Shown here: positions 25,649 through 32,953 of the stretch, piece by piece
Position numbering within the stretch: position 1 is the first letter of the stretch
Layout of the letters: the number at the start of each line of letters is the position of its first letter
Origin: Actinoallomurus soli
GTDB taxonomy: Bacteria; Actinomycetota; Actinomycetes; Streptosporangiales; Streptosporangiaceae
Direction of reading: 5' to 3'
DNA length: 64,000 nt
NCBI RefSeq assembly: GCF_024055715.1
Contig: NZ_JAMXMV010000004.1
Location: 186,001-250,000 of the forward strand
Notes under the pieces: model-generated
The model's database searches: none
The model's input: the letters and a program-made list of their open reading frames with translations, nothing else
Told to the model about the DNA's origin: nothing
Position numbers and translations under genes: made by a program

Positions 25649-26611
25649 TCAGCGCTCCGGCCCTTCGCCGAGGAGGAGGCCGGCGTTGCGCGTGGTGAGG
25701 GTCCGCCAGTCCTCGTGCCCGTCGGCCATCGCCGAGTCGAGTGACGTCAGCAGGCGCAGGGCGAGCTCGCGCTTGGTCCAGGCGTAGTCACTGCCGTAGA
25801 GCAGCCGATCCGGCCTGGCGATGCCGGTGAGCGCGGCGATCTGCTGCTTCGACGGCATGCCGGCGAGGTCGTAGTAGAACCGGCCGAGGATGTCGGCGAC
25901 CGTGACGCGGTCGGCCGCTTCACCGCTGATCGTACGGAACGCCTCGACGCGCTCCGTGAGCAGCGGCAGCACTCCGCCGAGGTGGGGCACGATCAGGCGG
26001 ATGCGGGAGAACTTCGTCGCCGCGCCGCTGAGGATGAAGTCGATGACCGTACGGGCGGTCTCGAACAGGAACTCGATCATCGGCCACGGCCGTCCTGACG
26101 ACAGGTCCTCGGCGCCGGGGCAGGTGGTCGGGTGCAGCAGGACGATCGCCGCTCGGCGGTCGAGTTCGGCGAGCAGCGGGGTGAACCGCTCGTCGGCGAG
26201 CCGGATCCCCGCGTGGTTGGACAACAGCGCCACGCCGTCCGCGCCGAGTTCGTCGAAGCAGTGGGCGAGCTCCGACAGCGAGCCGTCCACATCGGGCAGT
26301 GGCAGGGTGGCGAACTGCCCGAACCTGTCCGGATGTCCTCGCACCTCCTGGGCGCAGAACTCGTTGACCTCACGCGCCAGGGAACGGGCGGCCCGGTCGT
26401 CGCCGAAGTGGGCGCCCGGCGAGGACAGCGACAGCATCGCTTTCGCGATACCGGCTTCGTCCATGAGCGCCAGATGTTCTTCGGCGGTCCATCGCGGCCA
26501 GTAGGCCTCAGGCATGCCGTCGGCCTGCACGTGACCGCCCGCCTTGGCGGCCTCGATGTAGTGCGGGGTGGTGAAGTGGGCGTGAAAGTCGATCAGGCCG
26601 TGCGTTCTCAT
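25649..26611 (-). CDS. Amidohydrolase-2 family (ACMSD-like) metal-dependent hydrolase/decarboxylase
   Basis: 320 residues, soluble TIM-barrel enzyme. The metal-binding residues are visible: the DFHAHF motif near the N-terminus, IVLLHPTTCPGAED, the conserved His in RLIVPHLGGVLPLL and the late Asp in RLLYGSDYAWTKRE. Family members decarboxylate aromatic acids (for example ACMSD, gamma-resorcylate decarboxylase) or hydrolyse lactones, using Zn or Mn. The exact reaction is unknown. It diverges from an IclR regulator, a common pairing for aromatic catabolism, and probably answers to it. Confidence 0.85.
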   Translation of the reverse strand: MRTHGLIDFHAHFTTPHYIEAAKAGGHVQADGMPEAYWPRWTAEEHLALMDEAGIAKAMLSLSSPGAHFGDDRAARSLAREVNEFCAQEVRGHPDRFGQFATLPLPDVDGSLSELAHCFDELGADGVALLSNHAGIRLADERFTPLLAELDRRAAIVLLHPTTCPGAEDLSSGRPWPMIEFLFETARTVIDFILSGAATKFSRIRLIVPHLGGVLPLLTERVEAFRTISGEAADRVTVADILGRFYYDLAGMPSKQQIAALTGIARPDRLLYGSDYAWTKRELALRLLTSLDSAMADGHEDWRTLTTRNAGLLLGEGPER

Positions 26612-26783
26612 CGCCGTTTCCTCCCAGTCGGGGGTGCTCGGGCGCCTTACCCTAGGCAGGAGAGCCGTTCAATGGCATGGGGTGTGCCACTCAGTGAAAC
26701 GGAGATGTGGTGCCGACATCAGATCCGCTCACGGCGGGTCCGGGCCTCAGCCGCCCGCGCCGTCCGTCAAAGCGGGCGAGGCA

Positions 26784-27518
26784 GTGATCGACCGAGCCTT
26801 CGCCGTGCTGGGCGCCTTCGACGCCGACCACCGCGTCCTGCCCTTGACGCGCCTCGCCCAGCGGACCGGTCTGCCCCGCAGCACCGCCTTGCGCCTGGCC
26901 CGCAAGCTGACCGAGGCCGGGGCGCTGGAGCGCCTCGACGACGGCCGCTACGTCATCGGACTGCGACTGCTGGAGATCGCCTCGCTCGCTCCGCGCGGGC
27001 ACGGGCTGCGGGCCGTGGCGATGCCCTACCTGGAGGACCTCTTCCACGTCACGGGCCGGCACATCGTGCTGGCGGTGCGGGACGGCGCCGAGGCCATGCT
27101 CGTGGAGCGGCTGTCCGCGCACAACGCGAGTCCCGCGCTTTACCGGGTCGGAGGCCGCATGCCCCTGGCCCGGACCGGCGTCGGCCTGGTCCTGCTGGCC
27201 CACGCCCCCGTCGATGTGCAGGAGCAGATCCTCGGGTGCTTTGAACCCGGGCATGGCCCTGACGGGGTGCGCACCGCCGAGGATCTGCGCCGGGTCCTCG
27301 CCGAGGTCAGGCGGGGCGGCTATGCCATCGGGAGTCAGGCCGAGCCACAGCCGCACACCACGGTGGCGGCGCCGGTCCGCGACGCGGACGGCGTCGTCGC
27401 CGCCGTGTCCGTGGTGGCGCCGAGCATTGATTTCGACGCGGCGGTCTATGTGCCGGCCGTCCGCGCCGCCGCGCGTGCCATCTCGCGGGAGATGAGTGAC
27501 AGCCTCCAGGTCGGCTGA
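26784..27518 (+). CDS. IclR-family transcriptional regulator, probable N-terminal frameshift
   Basis: From the GTG at 26784 the protein has 244 residues with a full IclR layout: winged helix (VIDRAFAVLGAFDADHRVLP, RLAQRTGLPRSTALRLARKL) and the effector domain (GRHIVLAVRDGAEAMLVERL, TTVAAPVRDADGVVAAVSVV). The frame is open upstream to a GTG at 26694, but that part is Cys/Arg/His-rich and unlike the family. A better N-terminus lies one frame away: a GTG at 26710 with GGAG five bases before it reads MPTSDPLTAGPGLSRPRRPS, then KRA, and stops at 26785. A 4-base loss in the CGGG-like repeat near 26772 would join the two. The regulator probably controls the divergent amidohydrolase and may be partly impaired. 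Confidence 0.8.
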   Translation: MIDRAFAVLGAFDADHRVLPLTRLAQRTGLPRSTALRLARKLTEAGALERLDDGRYVIGLRLLEIASLAPRGHGLRAVAMPYLEDLFHVTGRHIVLAVRDGAEAMLVERLSAHNASPALYRVGGRMPLARTGVGLVLLAHAPVDVQEQILGCFEPGHGPDGVRTAEDLRRVLAEVRRGGYAIGSQAEPQPHTTVAAPVRDADGVVAAVSVVAPSIDFDAAVYVPAVRAAARAISREMSDSLQVG

Positions 27519-27570
27519 CAGCCCCGTCCCGCGCCGTCCGCGCGTTCCCGGCGGGGCGGGAGCCGAAGCG

Positions 27571-28557
27571 TCAGCGGGGGGCCTTGCCGGAGATGCCGAC
27601 GCCGAAGTCGAACTCACGGTAGACGCGCGCCCAGAAGCCCTCCCGCAGCCAGTCGCGGGCCTCCTTGTAGGGGCGCAGCGAGTGGCCGAGCTCCTTCTCG
27701 CCCTCGATCAGCAGCTCCTTGTCGATGACCGTGGGCAGGATCGGGCCGGGCAGCAGGTCGCGGATGTTGTCCCGGCCGCGGGTCAGGATCCACTTGTGCG
27801 CGATGTGCTCGCCGATCTCCTCGACGCGGTCGCGGCTGGGGCCCAGCTTGGCGACCGGGCTCGGCTGCGCCGGGCGGACGGGCGGCGGGGCGGGCCTCGG
27901 CGGCCGGGTGCCGAAGACCGCGGTGGGCGACGGGATCGGCGGCGTGACGGGCGTCTCCGCGGCCGGCTCGCGTGAGGTGTCGAGGGTGAAGTACGGCTTG
28001 ACGAAGTCGGCGTTCACCACGTCGACGGTGTCGGACTCCCAGATGAGCCGCTCGGCCTGGTTCGTGCCGTACGGCGGCTCGACGCCCCACAGGTGGATGA
28101 GGACCCCGTAGGTCTGTGCGGCCTCCACGGCCGGGAGCATGTCCTCGTCGCCGGCCAGCAGGATGGCGTCGGTGACGGCGCCGTGCCGGGCGAGCGTCTC
28201 CAGGTCCTCGCGGATCTGGGCGTCGACGCCCTTCTGCTGGTTGTGCTTGTTGAGGTTGCCCAGCCGGAGCTTCACCTGGGGCAGCGGCGCCACGACCCGC
28301 TGGTCGATCGTCGGCACGCGGTCGCGAGCGGCGTCGAACCAGTAGATGCGCAGCAGCTCTTTGTCGCGCAACGCGACGCAGGTCTTCGCGCGCTCCTGGA
28401 GGGCCTTGATGAGGCCCTCGGCGTCCACCCGGTAGGAGCGGCGGGAGGAGACGCCGAACAGGAGGTCACCCGCCGCGGCGTAGAGGTACCCCACGTCTAC
28501 GAGGATCGCGTAGCGCGGTAGCGGCGACGGTTGAGACACGGACTCGCGAACAGTCAT
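27571..28557 (-). CDS. NYN-domain (PIN-like) putative ribonuclease
   Basis: 328 residues, soluble. Residues 15-185 form a NYN domain of the LabA/limkain type: RYAILVDVGYLYAAAGDLLF with the first acidic residue, LLRIYWFDAARDR, QKGVDAQIREDLETLA and AILLAGDEDMLPAVEAAQTY with the later acidic residues. The set of four Asp/Glu needed for metal-dependent RNA cleavage seems intact. A Pro-rich linker (about 195-240) leads to a C-terminal domain (SRDRVEEIGEHIAHKWIL, EKELGHSLRPYKEARDWLRE) of the kind often attached to NYN proteins. An RNA-processing role is inferred from the fold. The start is the ATG at 28557, with a GTG immediately before it. Confidence 0.85.
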   Translation of the reverse strand: MTVRESVSQPSPLPRYAILVDVGYLYAAAGDLLFGVSSRRSYRVDAEGLIKALQERAKTCVALRDKELLRIYWFDAARDRVPTIDQRVVAPLPQVKLRLGNLNKHNQQKGVDAQIREDLETLARHGAVTDAILLAGDEDMLPAVEAAQTYGVLIHLWGVEPPYGTNQAERLIWESDTVDVVNADFVKPYFTLDTSREPAAETPVTPPIPSPTAVFGTRPPRPAPPPVRPAQPSPVAKLGPSRDRVEEIGEHIAHKWILTRGRDNIRDLLPGPILPTVIDKELLIEGEKELGHSLRPYKEARDWLREGFWARVYREFDFGVGISGKAPR

Positions 28558-28780
28558 CACCTATGACTTTAGGTGAAGATCAGCCCCGCGTCCTCGGTTG
28601 TGCCGCCTTTCTGGCCGTTCAACGGCGCTTTCGCATGTGAGCGGCTCATCGACGGCCGACACGCCGCTCTCCGGTCGCCCGGTAATCCCGAAACGGCACG
28701 GGCCGTTATCCGCGCGCAGCGCTGTGATCGACGTAACGGGGCGCAGGGGAGGACACGAGGCGAACACGCCGTAGGATCGA

Positions 28781-28808
28781 CTACGAGTCGTAGTACTACG
28801 AGCCGTAG
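28781..28808. promoter_or_regulatory. Tandem 13-bp palindromes upstream of cydA
   Basis: CTACGAGTCGTAG at 28781-28793 and CTACGAGCCGTAG at 28796-28808 are separated by TA. The junction itself forms the 14-bp palindrome TCGTAGTACTACGA. The array ends 23 bases before the cydA ATG, overlapping the leader. It may bind a repressor or fold as an RNA hairpin; it does not resemble the TTGTGAA-type Rex site. A regulator is not encoded nearby. Confidence 0.55.
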
Positions 28809-28831
28809 TAGATGAACGGGAGGGCGCGGGC

Positions 28832-30241
28832 ATGAACCCGCTCGACATCGCCCGGTGGCAGTTCGGGATCACGACCGTCTACCACTTCCTCTTCGTGCCG
28901 CTGACCATCGGCCTGTCCGCGCTCGTCGCGGGCCTGCAGACGGCGTGGGTGCGGACCGGGAACACGGGCCACCTCCGCGCGACCAAGTTCTGGGGGAAGC
29001 TCCTCCTGATCAACTTCGCGATGGGAATCGTCACCGGCATCGTGCAGGAGTTCCAGTTCGGGATGAACTGGAGCGCCTACTCCCGGTTCGTCGGTGACGT
29101 GTTCGGCGCGCCGCTGGCCCTGGAAGGACTGCTCGCCTTCTTCCTCGAGTCGACCTTCCTCGGCCTGTGGATCTTCGGCTGGGACAGGCTGCCGAAGAAG
29201 ATCCACCTGGCCTGCATCTGGATCGTCTCCGTAGGAACGCTCCTGTCGGCGTACTTCATCCTCGCCGCCAACTCCTGGATGCAGCACCCGGTCGGCTACC
29301 ACCTCGACCCGGCGACCGGACGAGCCCGGCTGACCGACTTCTGGGCCGTGCTGACCAACTCGACGATGCTCGTCGCCTTCCCGCACACGATCACCGCGGC
29401 GTTCGTCACGGCGGGCCTGTTCATGGTCGGCATCAGCGCGTGGCACCTGGCCCGGCGCCGGCACGTCGAGGTCTTCCGGCCGTCGCTGAAGATCGCCTTG
29501 GCGGTCACGCTGATCGCCTCGCTCGGCGTCGCCGTCACCGGTGACCTGCAGGGCAAGGTCATGACGAAGCAGCAGCCGATGAAGATGGCCGCGGCCGAGG
29601 CGCTGTACAAGACCGAACGGCCCGCGTCGTTCTCCCTGGTCACCGTCGGCACGCTCGACGGCCGCAAGGAGGTCTTCAGCGTCAAGGTCCCGCGGGTCCT
29701 GTCGTTCCTCGCCACCGGCCACTTCGACGGCAAGGTCGACGGCATCAATGACGTGCAGGCCGCCGAGCAGGCGAAGTACGGCGCGGGAGACTACCGGCCG
29801 GTCGTCCCGGTGACCTACTGGAACTTCCGGATCATGGCCGGCATCGGGTTCCTCACCGCGTTCCTCGCCCTGCTCGGCCTGTGGCTCATGCGCCGCGGGC
29901 GGCTGCCGCGCAACCGCTGGGTGTGGCGCGCCGGCGTCCTGTCGCTCGTCCTGCCGTTCGTCGGCAACTCCGCGGGGTGGATCTTCACCGAGATGGGCCG
30001 CCAGCCCTGGTCGGTGTACGGCGTCCTGAAGACCTCCGCGAGCGTCTCACCGGGCGTCTCGGCCACGTCGATGCTCATCTCCGTCCTCGCGCTGACCACG
30101 CTGTACGCCGTGCTGATCGTCATCGAGACCGGGCTGATGCTGCGGTACGTCAAGGCCGGCCCGCCCTCCGAGGAGGACGTCGCACCGCCCCCGCCCGGCG
30201 ACGACTCCTCCGCCGAACCGTCGCTCACCTTCGCCTACTGA
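28832..30241 (+). CDS. cydA: Cytochrome bd oxidase subunit I
   Basis: 469 residues, about nine membrane helices. It is the quinol-oxidising subunit of the bd-type terminal oxidase and carries hemes b558, b595 and d. The N-terminus MNPLDIARWQFGITTVYHFL holds the heme-ligand His (residue 18) and WSAYSRFVGDVFGAPLALEG, LAFFLESTFLGLWIFGWDRL are the hallmark helices; the second ligand region is NSTMLVAFPHTITAAFVTAG, and GRQPWSVYGVLKTSASVSPG closes the family pattern. The Q-loop is short, the actinobacterial/Bacillus type. GGGAGG lies eight bases before the ATG. It is first gene of cydABDC, used under low oxygen or when the cytochrome bcc-aa3 branch is blocked. Confidence 0.97.
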   Translation: MNPLDIARWQFGITTVYHFLFVPLTIGLSALVAGLQTAWVRTGNTGHLRATKFWGKLLLINFAMGIVTGIVQEFQFGMNWSAYSRFVGDVFGAPLALEGLLAFFLESTFLGLWIFGWDRLPKKIHLACIWIVSVGTLLSAYFILAANSWMQHPVGYHLDPATGRARLTDFWAVLTNSTMLVAFPHTITAAFVTAGLFMVGISAWHLARRRHVEVFRPSLKIALAVTLIASLGVAVTGDLQGKVMTKQQPMKMAAAEALYKTERPASFSLVTVGTLDGRKEVFSVKVPRVLSFLATGHFDGKVDGINDVQAAEQAKYGAGDYRPVVPVTYWNFRIMAGIGFLTAFLALLGLWLMRRGRLPRNRWVWRAGVLSLVLPFVGNSAGWIFTEMGRQPWSVYGVLKTSASVSPGVSATSMLISVLALTTLYAVLIVIETGLMLRYVKAGPPSEEDVAPPPPGDDSSAEPSLTFAY

Positions 30242-30263
30242 CCTACTGACAAGGGGTTGTGCC

Positions 30264-31298
30264 ATGGAGGCCACGACCGTCTGGTTCGTCGTCATCGCCT
30301 TCCTGTGGACCGGCTACTTCTTCCTGGAGGGATTCGACTTCGGCGTCGGCGTCCTGCTGCCGGTGCTCGGCCGCGGCGACACCGAGCGCCGCGTCCTGCT
30401 GAACGCCATCGGGCCGGTCTGGGACGGCAACGAGGTCTGGTTCATCGTCGCCGGGGCCGGGACGTTCGCCGCGTTCCCCGACTGGTACGCCACCCTCTTC
30501 AGCGGGTTCTACCTGCCGCTGCTGGCGATCCTGCTCGCGCTGATCGTGCGCGGTGTGGCGCTGGAGTACCGCGGCAAGCGGGACGAACCGCACTGGCGCC
30601 GCCGCTGGGACCGCGCAATCTTCGGGGGCAGCCTCGTCCCGGCGTTCGTGTGGGGCGTGGTCTTCGCGAACCTGAGCCGCGGGGTCCCGCTGGACGCCCG
30701 GCACGAGTACGTCGGCACCCTCGCCGACCTGCTGAACCCGTACGCGCTGCTCGGCGGTCTCACCACGCTCACGCTGTTCGTGCTGCACGGCGCGGTGTTC
30801 CTGGCGCTCAAGACGGCCGGGGACGTACGGGCCCGCGCCGTACGGATCGCCCGGGCCGCCGTGGTGGCCGCCATCGTGGTGGGCGGGGCGTTCCTGCTCA
30901 TCACGCAGGTGCAGCACGGCAAGCCCGTCACCTGGGCCACCGTGGCGGTCGCCGCCGCCGGCCTGGCCGGCGCGGCGGTCGCGGTCGTCCGCGGCCGCGA
31001 CGGCTGGGCGTTCGTCGGCACCGGCACGGCCATCGTCTTCGCGGTCGTGACCCTGTTCACGGCGCTGTTCCCCGACGTCATGCCGTCGACGATCGCCGCC
31101 GCGAACAGCCTCACCACGACCAACGCCGCCTCGTCCCCGTACACGCTCAAGATCATGACGATCGCGGCGGTCGCCTTCACGCCGCTCGTCGTCCTCTACC
31201 AGGGCTGGACGTACTGGGTGTTCCGCCGGCGCATCCACGCCTCGCACATCCCGCAGCCGGTGCCGGAGCCGGCGAAGGACCCGGAGCCCGCGCGATGA
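30264..31298 (+). CDS. cydB: Cytochrome bd oxidase subunit II
   Basis: 344 residues with eight or nine membrane helices. It is the structural partner of CydA. Typical features are TVWFVVIAFLWTGYFFLEGF, DFGVGVLLPVLGRGDTERRV, NAIGPVWDGNEVWFIVAGAG (the conserved GPVWDGNEVW), and NPYALLGGLTTLTLFVLHGA. The C-terminal tail is short, polar and Pro-rich. It follows cydA by 22 bases, and its stop overlaps the cydD start in ATGA, so the operon is translationally coupled. Confidence 0.97.
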   Translation: MEATTVWFVVIAFLWTGYFFLEGFDFGVGVLLPVLGRGDTERRVLLNAIGPVWDGNEVWFIVAGAGTFAAFPDWYATLFSGFYLPLLAILLALIVRGVALEYRGKRDEPHWRRRWDRAIFGGSLVPAFVWGVVFANLSRGVPLDARHEYVGTLADLLNPYALLGGLTTLTLFVLHGAVFLALKTAGDVRARAVRIARAAVVAAIVVGGAFLLITQVQHGKPVTWATVAVAAAGLAGAAVAVVRGRDGWAFVGTGTAIVFAVVTLFTALFPDVMPSTIAAANSLTTTNAASSPYTLKIMTIAAVAFTPLVVLYQGWTYWVFRRRIHASHIPQPVPEPAKDPEPAR

Positions 31299-32953
31299 GA
31301 CCCTTCGACCCCCGGCTGCTGCGGTACGCCCGCACGACCCGGGCGTACCTGGCCCTGTCGGTGATCCTCGGCGCCGCGACCGCCGGCCTGGTCATCGCCC
31401 AGGCGACGCTGCTCGCGGGCCTGATCGGCGACGCGTTCCTCGGCGGCGCCTCGCTCGCCGCGTCCCGTACGCCGCTGCTGCTCCTCCTCGCCGTCGTCGC
31501 CGGCCGGGCGCTGGTCGCCTGGCTGCAGGAGGTCGCCGCGCACCGTACCTCGGCCGCGGTGAAGTCGCGGCTGCGCGGGCTGCTGCTCGAACGGGCGGTG
31601 GCGCTCGGCCCGCGCTGGCTGTCCGGCGAACGCAGCGGCGAGCTCGCCACCCTCGCCACCCGGGGGATCGACGCGCTGGACGCCTACTTCTCCCGTTACC
31701 TCCCGCAACTCGTGCTCGCCGTGCTCGTCCCGGCGGCGGTGGGCGCGCGGATCCTGTTCGGCGACTGGCCGTCCGCGCTGACCGTCGCGCTGACGCTCCC
31801 GCTCATCCCGATCTTCGCGATCCTCGTGGGGCTGGCCGCCCAGCGGAGGATGGACCGCCAGTGGCGCACGCTGTCGCTGCTGTCCGGGCACTTCCTCGAC
31901 GTCGTCGCGGGCCTGCCGACCCTGAAGGTGTTCGGCCGGGCGAAGGCGCAGGCGCGCGCGATCCGCGAGGTCACCGGCCGGTACCGCACGGAGACCATGG
32001 CGAGCCTGCGGGTGGCGTTCCTGTCCGCGCTGGTGCTGGAGATGCTCTCGACGATCTCCGTCGCGCTCGTCGCCGTCTCGATCGGCCTGCGCCTGGTCGA
32101 CGGCGAGGTCGGCCTGCGGACCGCGCTGCTCGTCCTGGTCCTCGCGCCGGAGGCGTACCTCCCGCTGCGCCAGGTCGGCGCGCAGTACCACGCGAGCGTC
32201 GAGGGGCTCACCGCCGCCCAGCGCATCTTCGAGGTGATCGAGACGCCGCTCCCGCGCCACGGCGCCCGTACCGACGTCCCCGACCCTGCGGCCACGCCGC
32301 TTCGCCTGGAAGAGGTCACGGTCGCGTACGAGGGCCGGGACGAGCCCGCGCTCGACGGCTTCTCGCTCGTCGTACGCCCCGGCGAGACCGTCGCCCTGAC
32401 CGGGCCGAGCGGGTCCGGCAAGTCGACGCTGCTCGCCGTCCTCCTCGGCTTCGTCCGCCCGGACGCCGGGCGGGTCCTCCTCGGCGGAACCGACCTGGCC
32501 GACCTCGACCCCGACGCCTGGCGGTCACGCGTCGCCTGGGTGCCCCAGCGGCCGTACCTGTTCGCCGGGACCGTCGCCGACAACATCCGGCTGGGCCGCC
32601 CCGGCGCCACCGACGACGAGGTACGGCGCGCGGCGCGCGACGCCTTCGCCGAGGAGTTCGTCGACGCGCTGCCGGAGGGGTTCGGCACCCCGCTCGGCGA
32701 GCGCGGAACCGGCCTGTCCGCCGGGCAGCGCCAGCGGATCGCCCTCGCGCGGGCGTTCCTGCGCGACGCGCCGATCCTGCTGCTGGACGAGCCGACGTCC
32801 GGCCTGGACGCCGAGAGCGAGGCGGCCGTCATCGAGGCCGTACGGCGCCTGGCGGCGGGGCGCACGGTGGTGCTCGTCGCACACCGCCCGGCCCTCGCCG
32901 ACCTGGCCGACCGGGTCGTCCGCGTCGAAGGAGCACTGGAGGCGGTCGCATGA
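31295..32953 (+). CDS. cydD: Thiol reductant ABC exporter subunit CydD
   Basis: 552 residues: six membrane helices (about 18-290) and an ATPase domain. CydDC exports glutathione/cysteine-like thiols (or moves heme) and is needed to assemble cytochrome bd. The ATPase shows Walker A GPSGSGKST, the Q-loop WVPQRPYLFAGTVADNIRLG, the signature variant LSAGQRQRIALARAFL, Walker B ILLLDEPTSGLD and the switch His in VVLVAHRPALADLAD. The start overlaps the cydB stop, and its stop overlaps the cydC start. Confidence 0.95.
   Translation: MRPFDPRLLRYARTTRAYLALSVILGAATAGLVIAQATLLAGLIGDAFLGGASLAASRTPLLLLLAVVAGRALVAWLQEVAAHRTSAAVKSRLRGLLLERAVALGPRWLSGERSGELATLATRGIDALDAYFSRYLPQLVLAVLVPAAVGARILFGDWPSALTVALTLPLIPIFAILVGLAAQRRMDRQWRTLSLLSGHFLDVVAGLPTLKVFGRAKAQARAIREVTGRYRTETMASLRVAFLSALVLEMLSTISVALVAVSIGLRLVDGEVGLRTALLVLVLAPEAYLPLRQVGAQYHASVEGLTAAQRIFEVIETPLPRHGARTDVPDPAATPLRLEEVTVAYEGRDEPALDGFSLVVRPGETVALTGPSGSGKSTLLAVLLGFVRPDAGRVLLGGTDLADLDPDAWRSRVAWVPQRPYLFAGTVADNIRLGRPGATDDEVRRAARDAFAEEFVDALPEGFGTPLGERGTGLSAGQRQRIALARAFLRDAPILLLDEPTSGLDAESEAAVIEAVRRLAAGRTVVLVAHRPALADLADRVVRVEGALEAVA

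Noticed and set aside
28741-28760. TGTGA-like half-site in the cydA leader as a CRP/GlxR or Rex site
   Set aside because: Only one half matches (TGTGATCGACG); the second half lacks TCACA, so the evidence is too weak.
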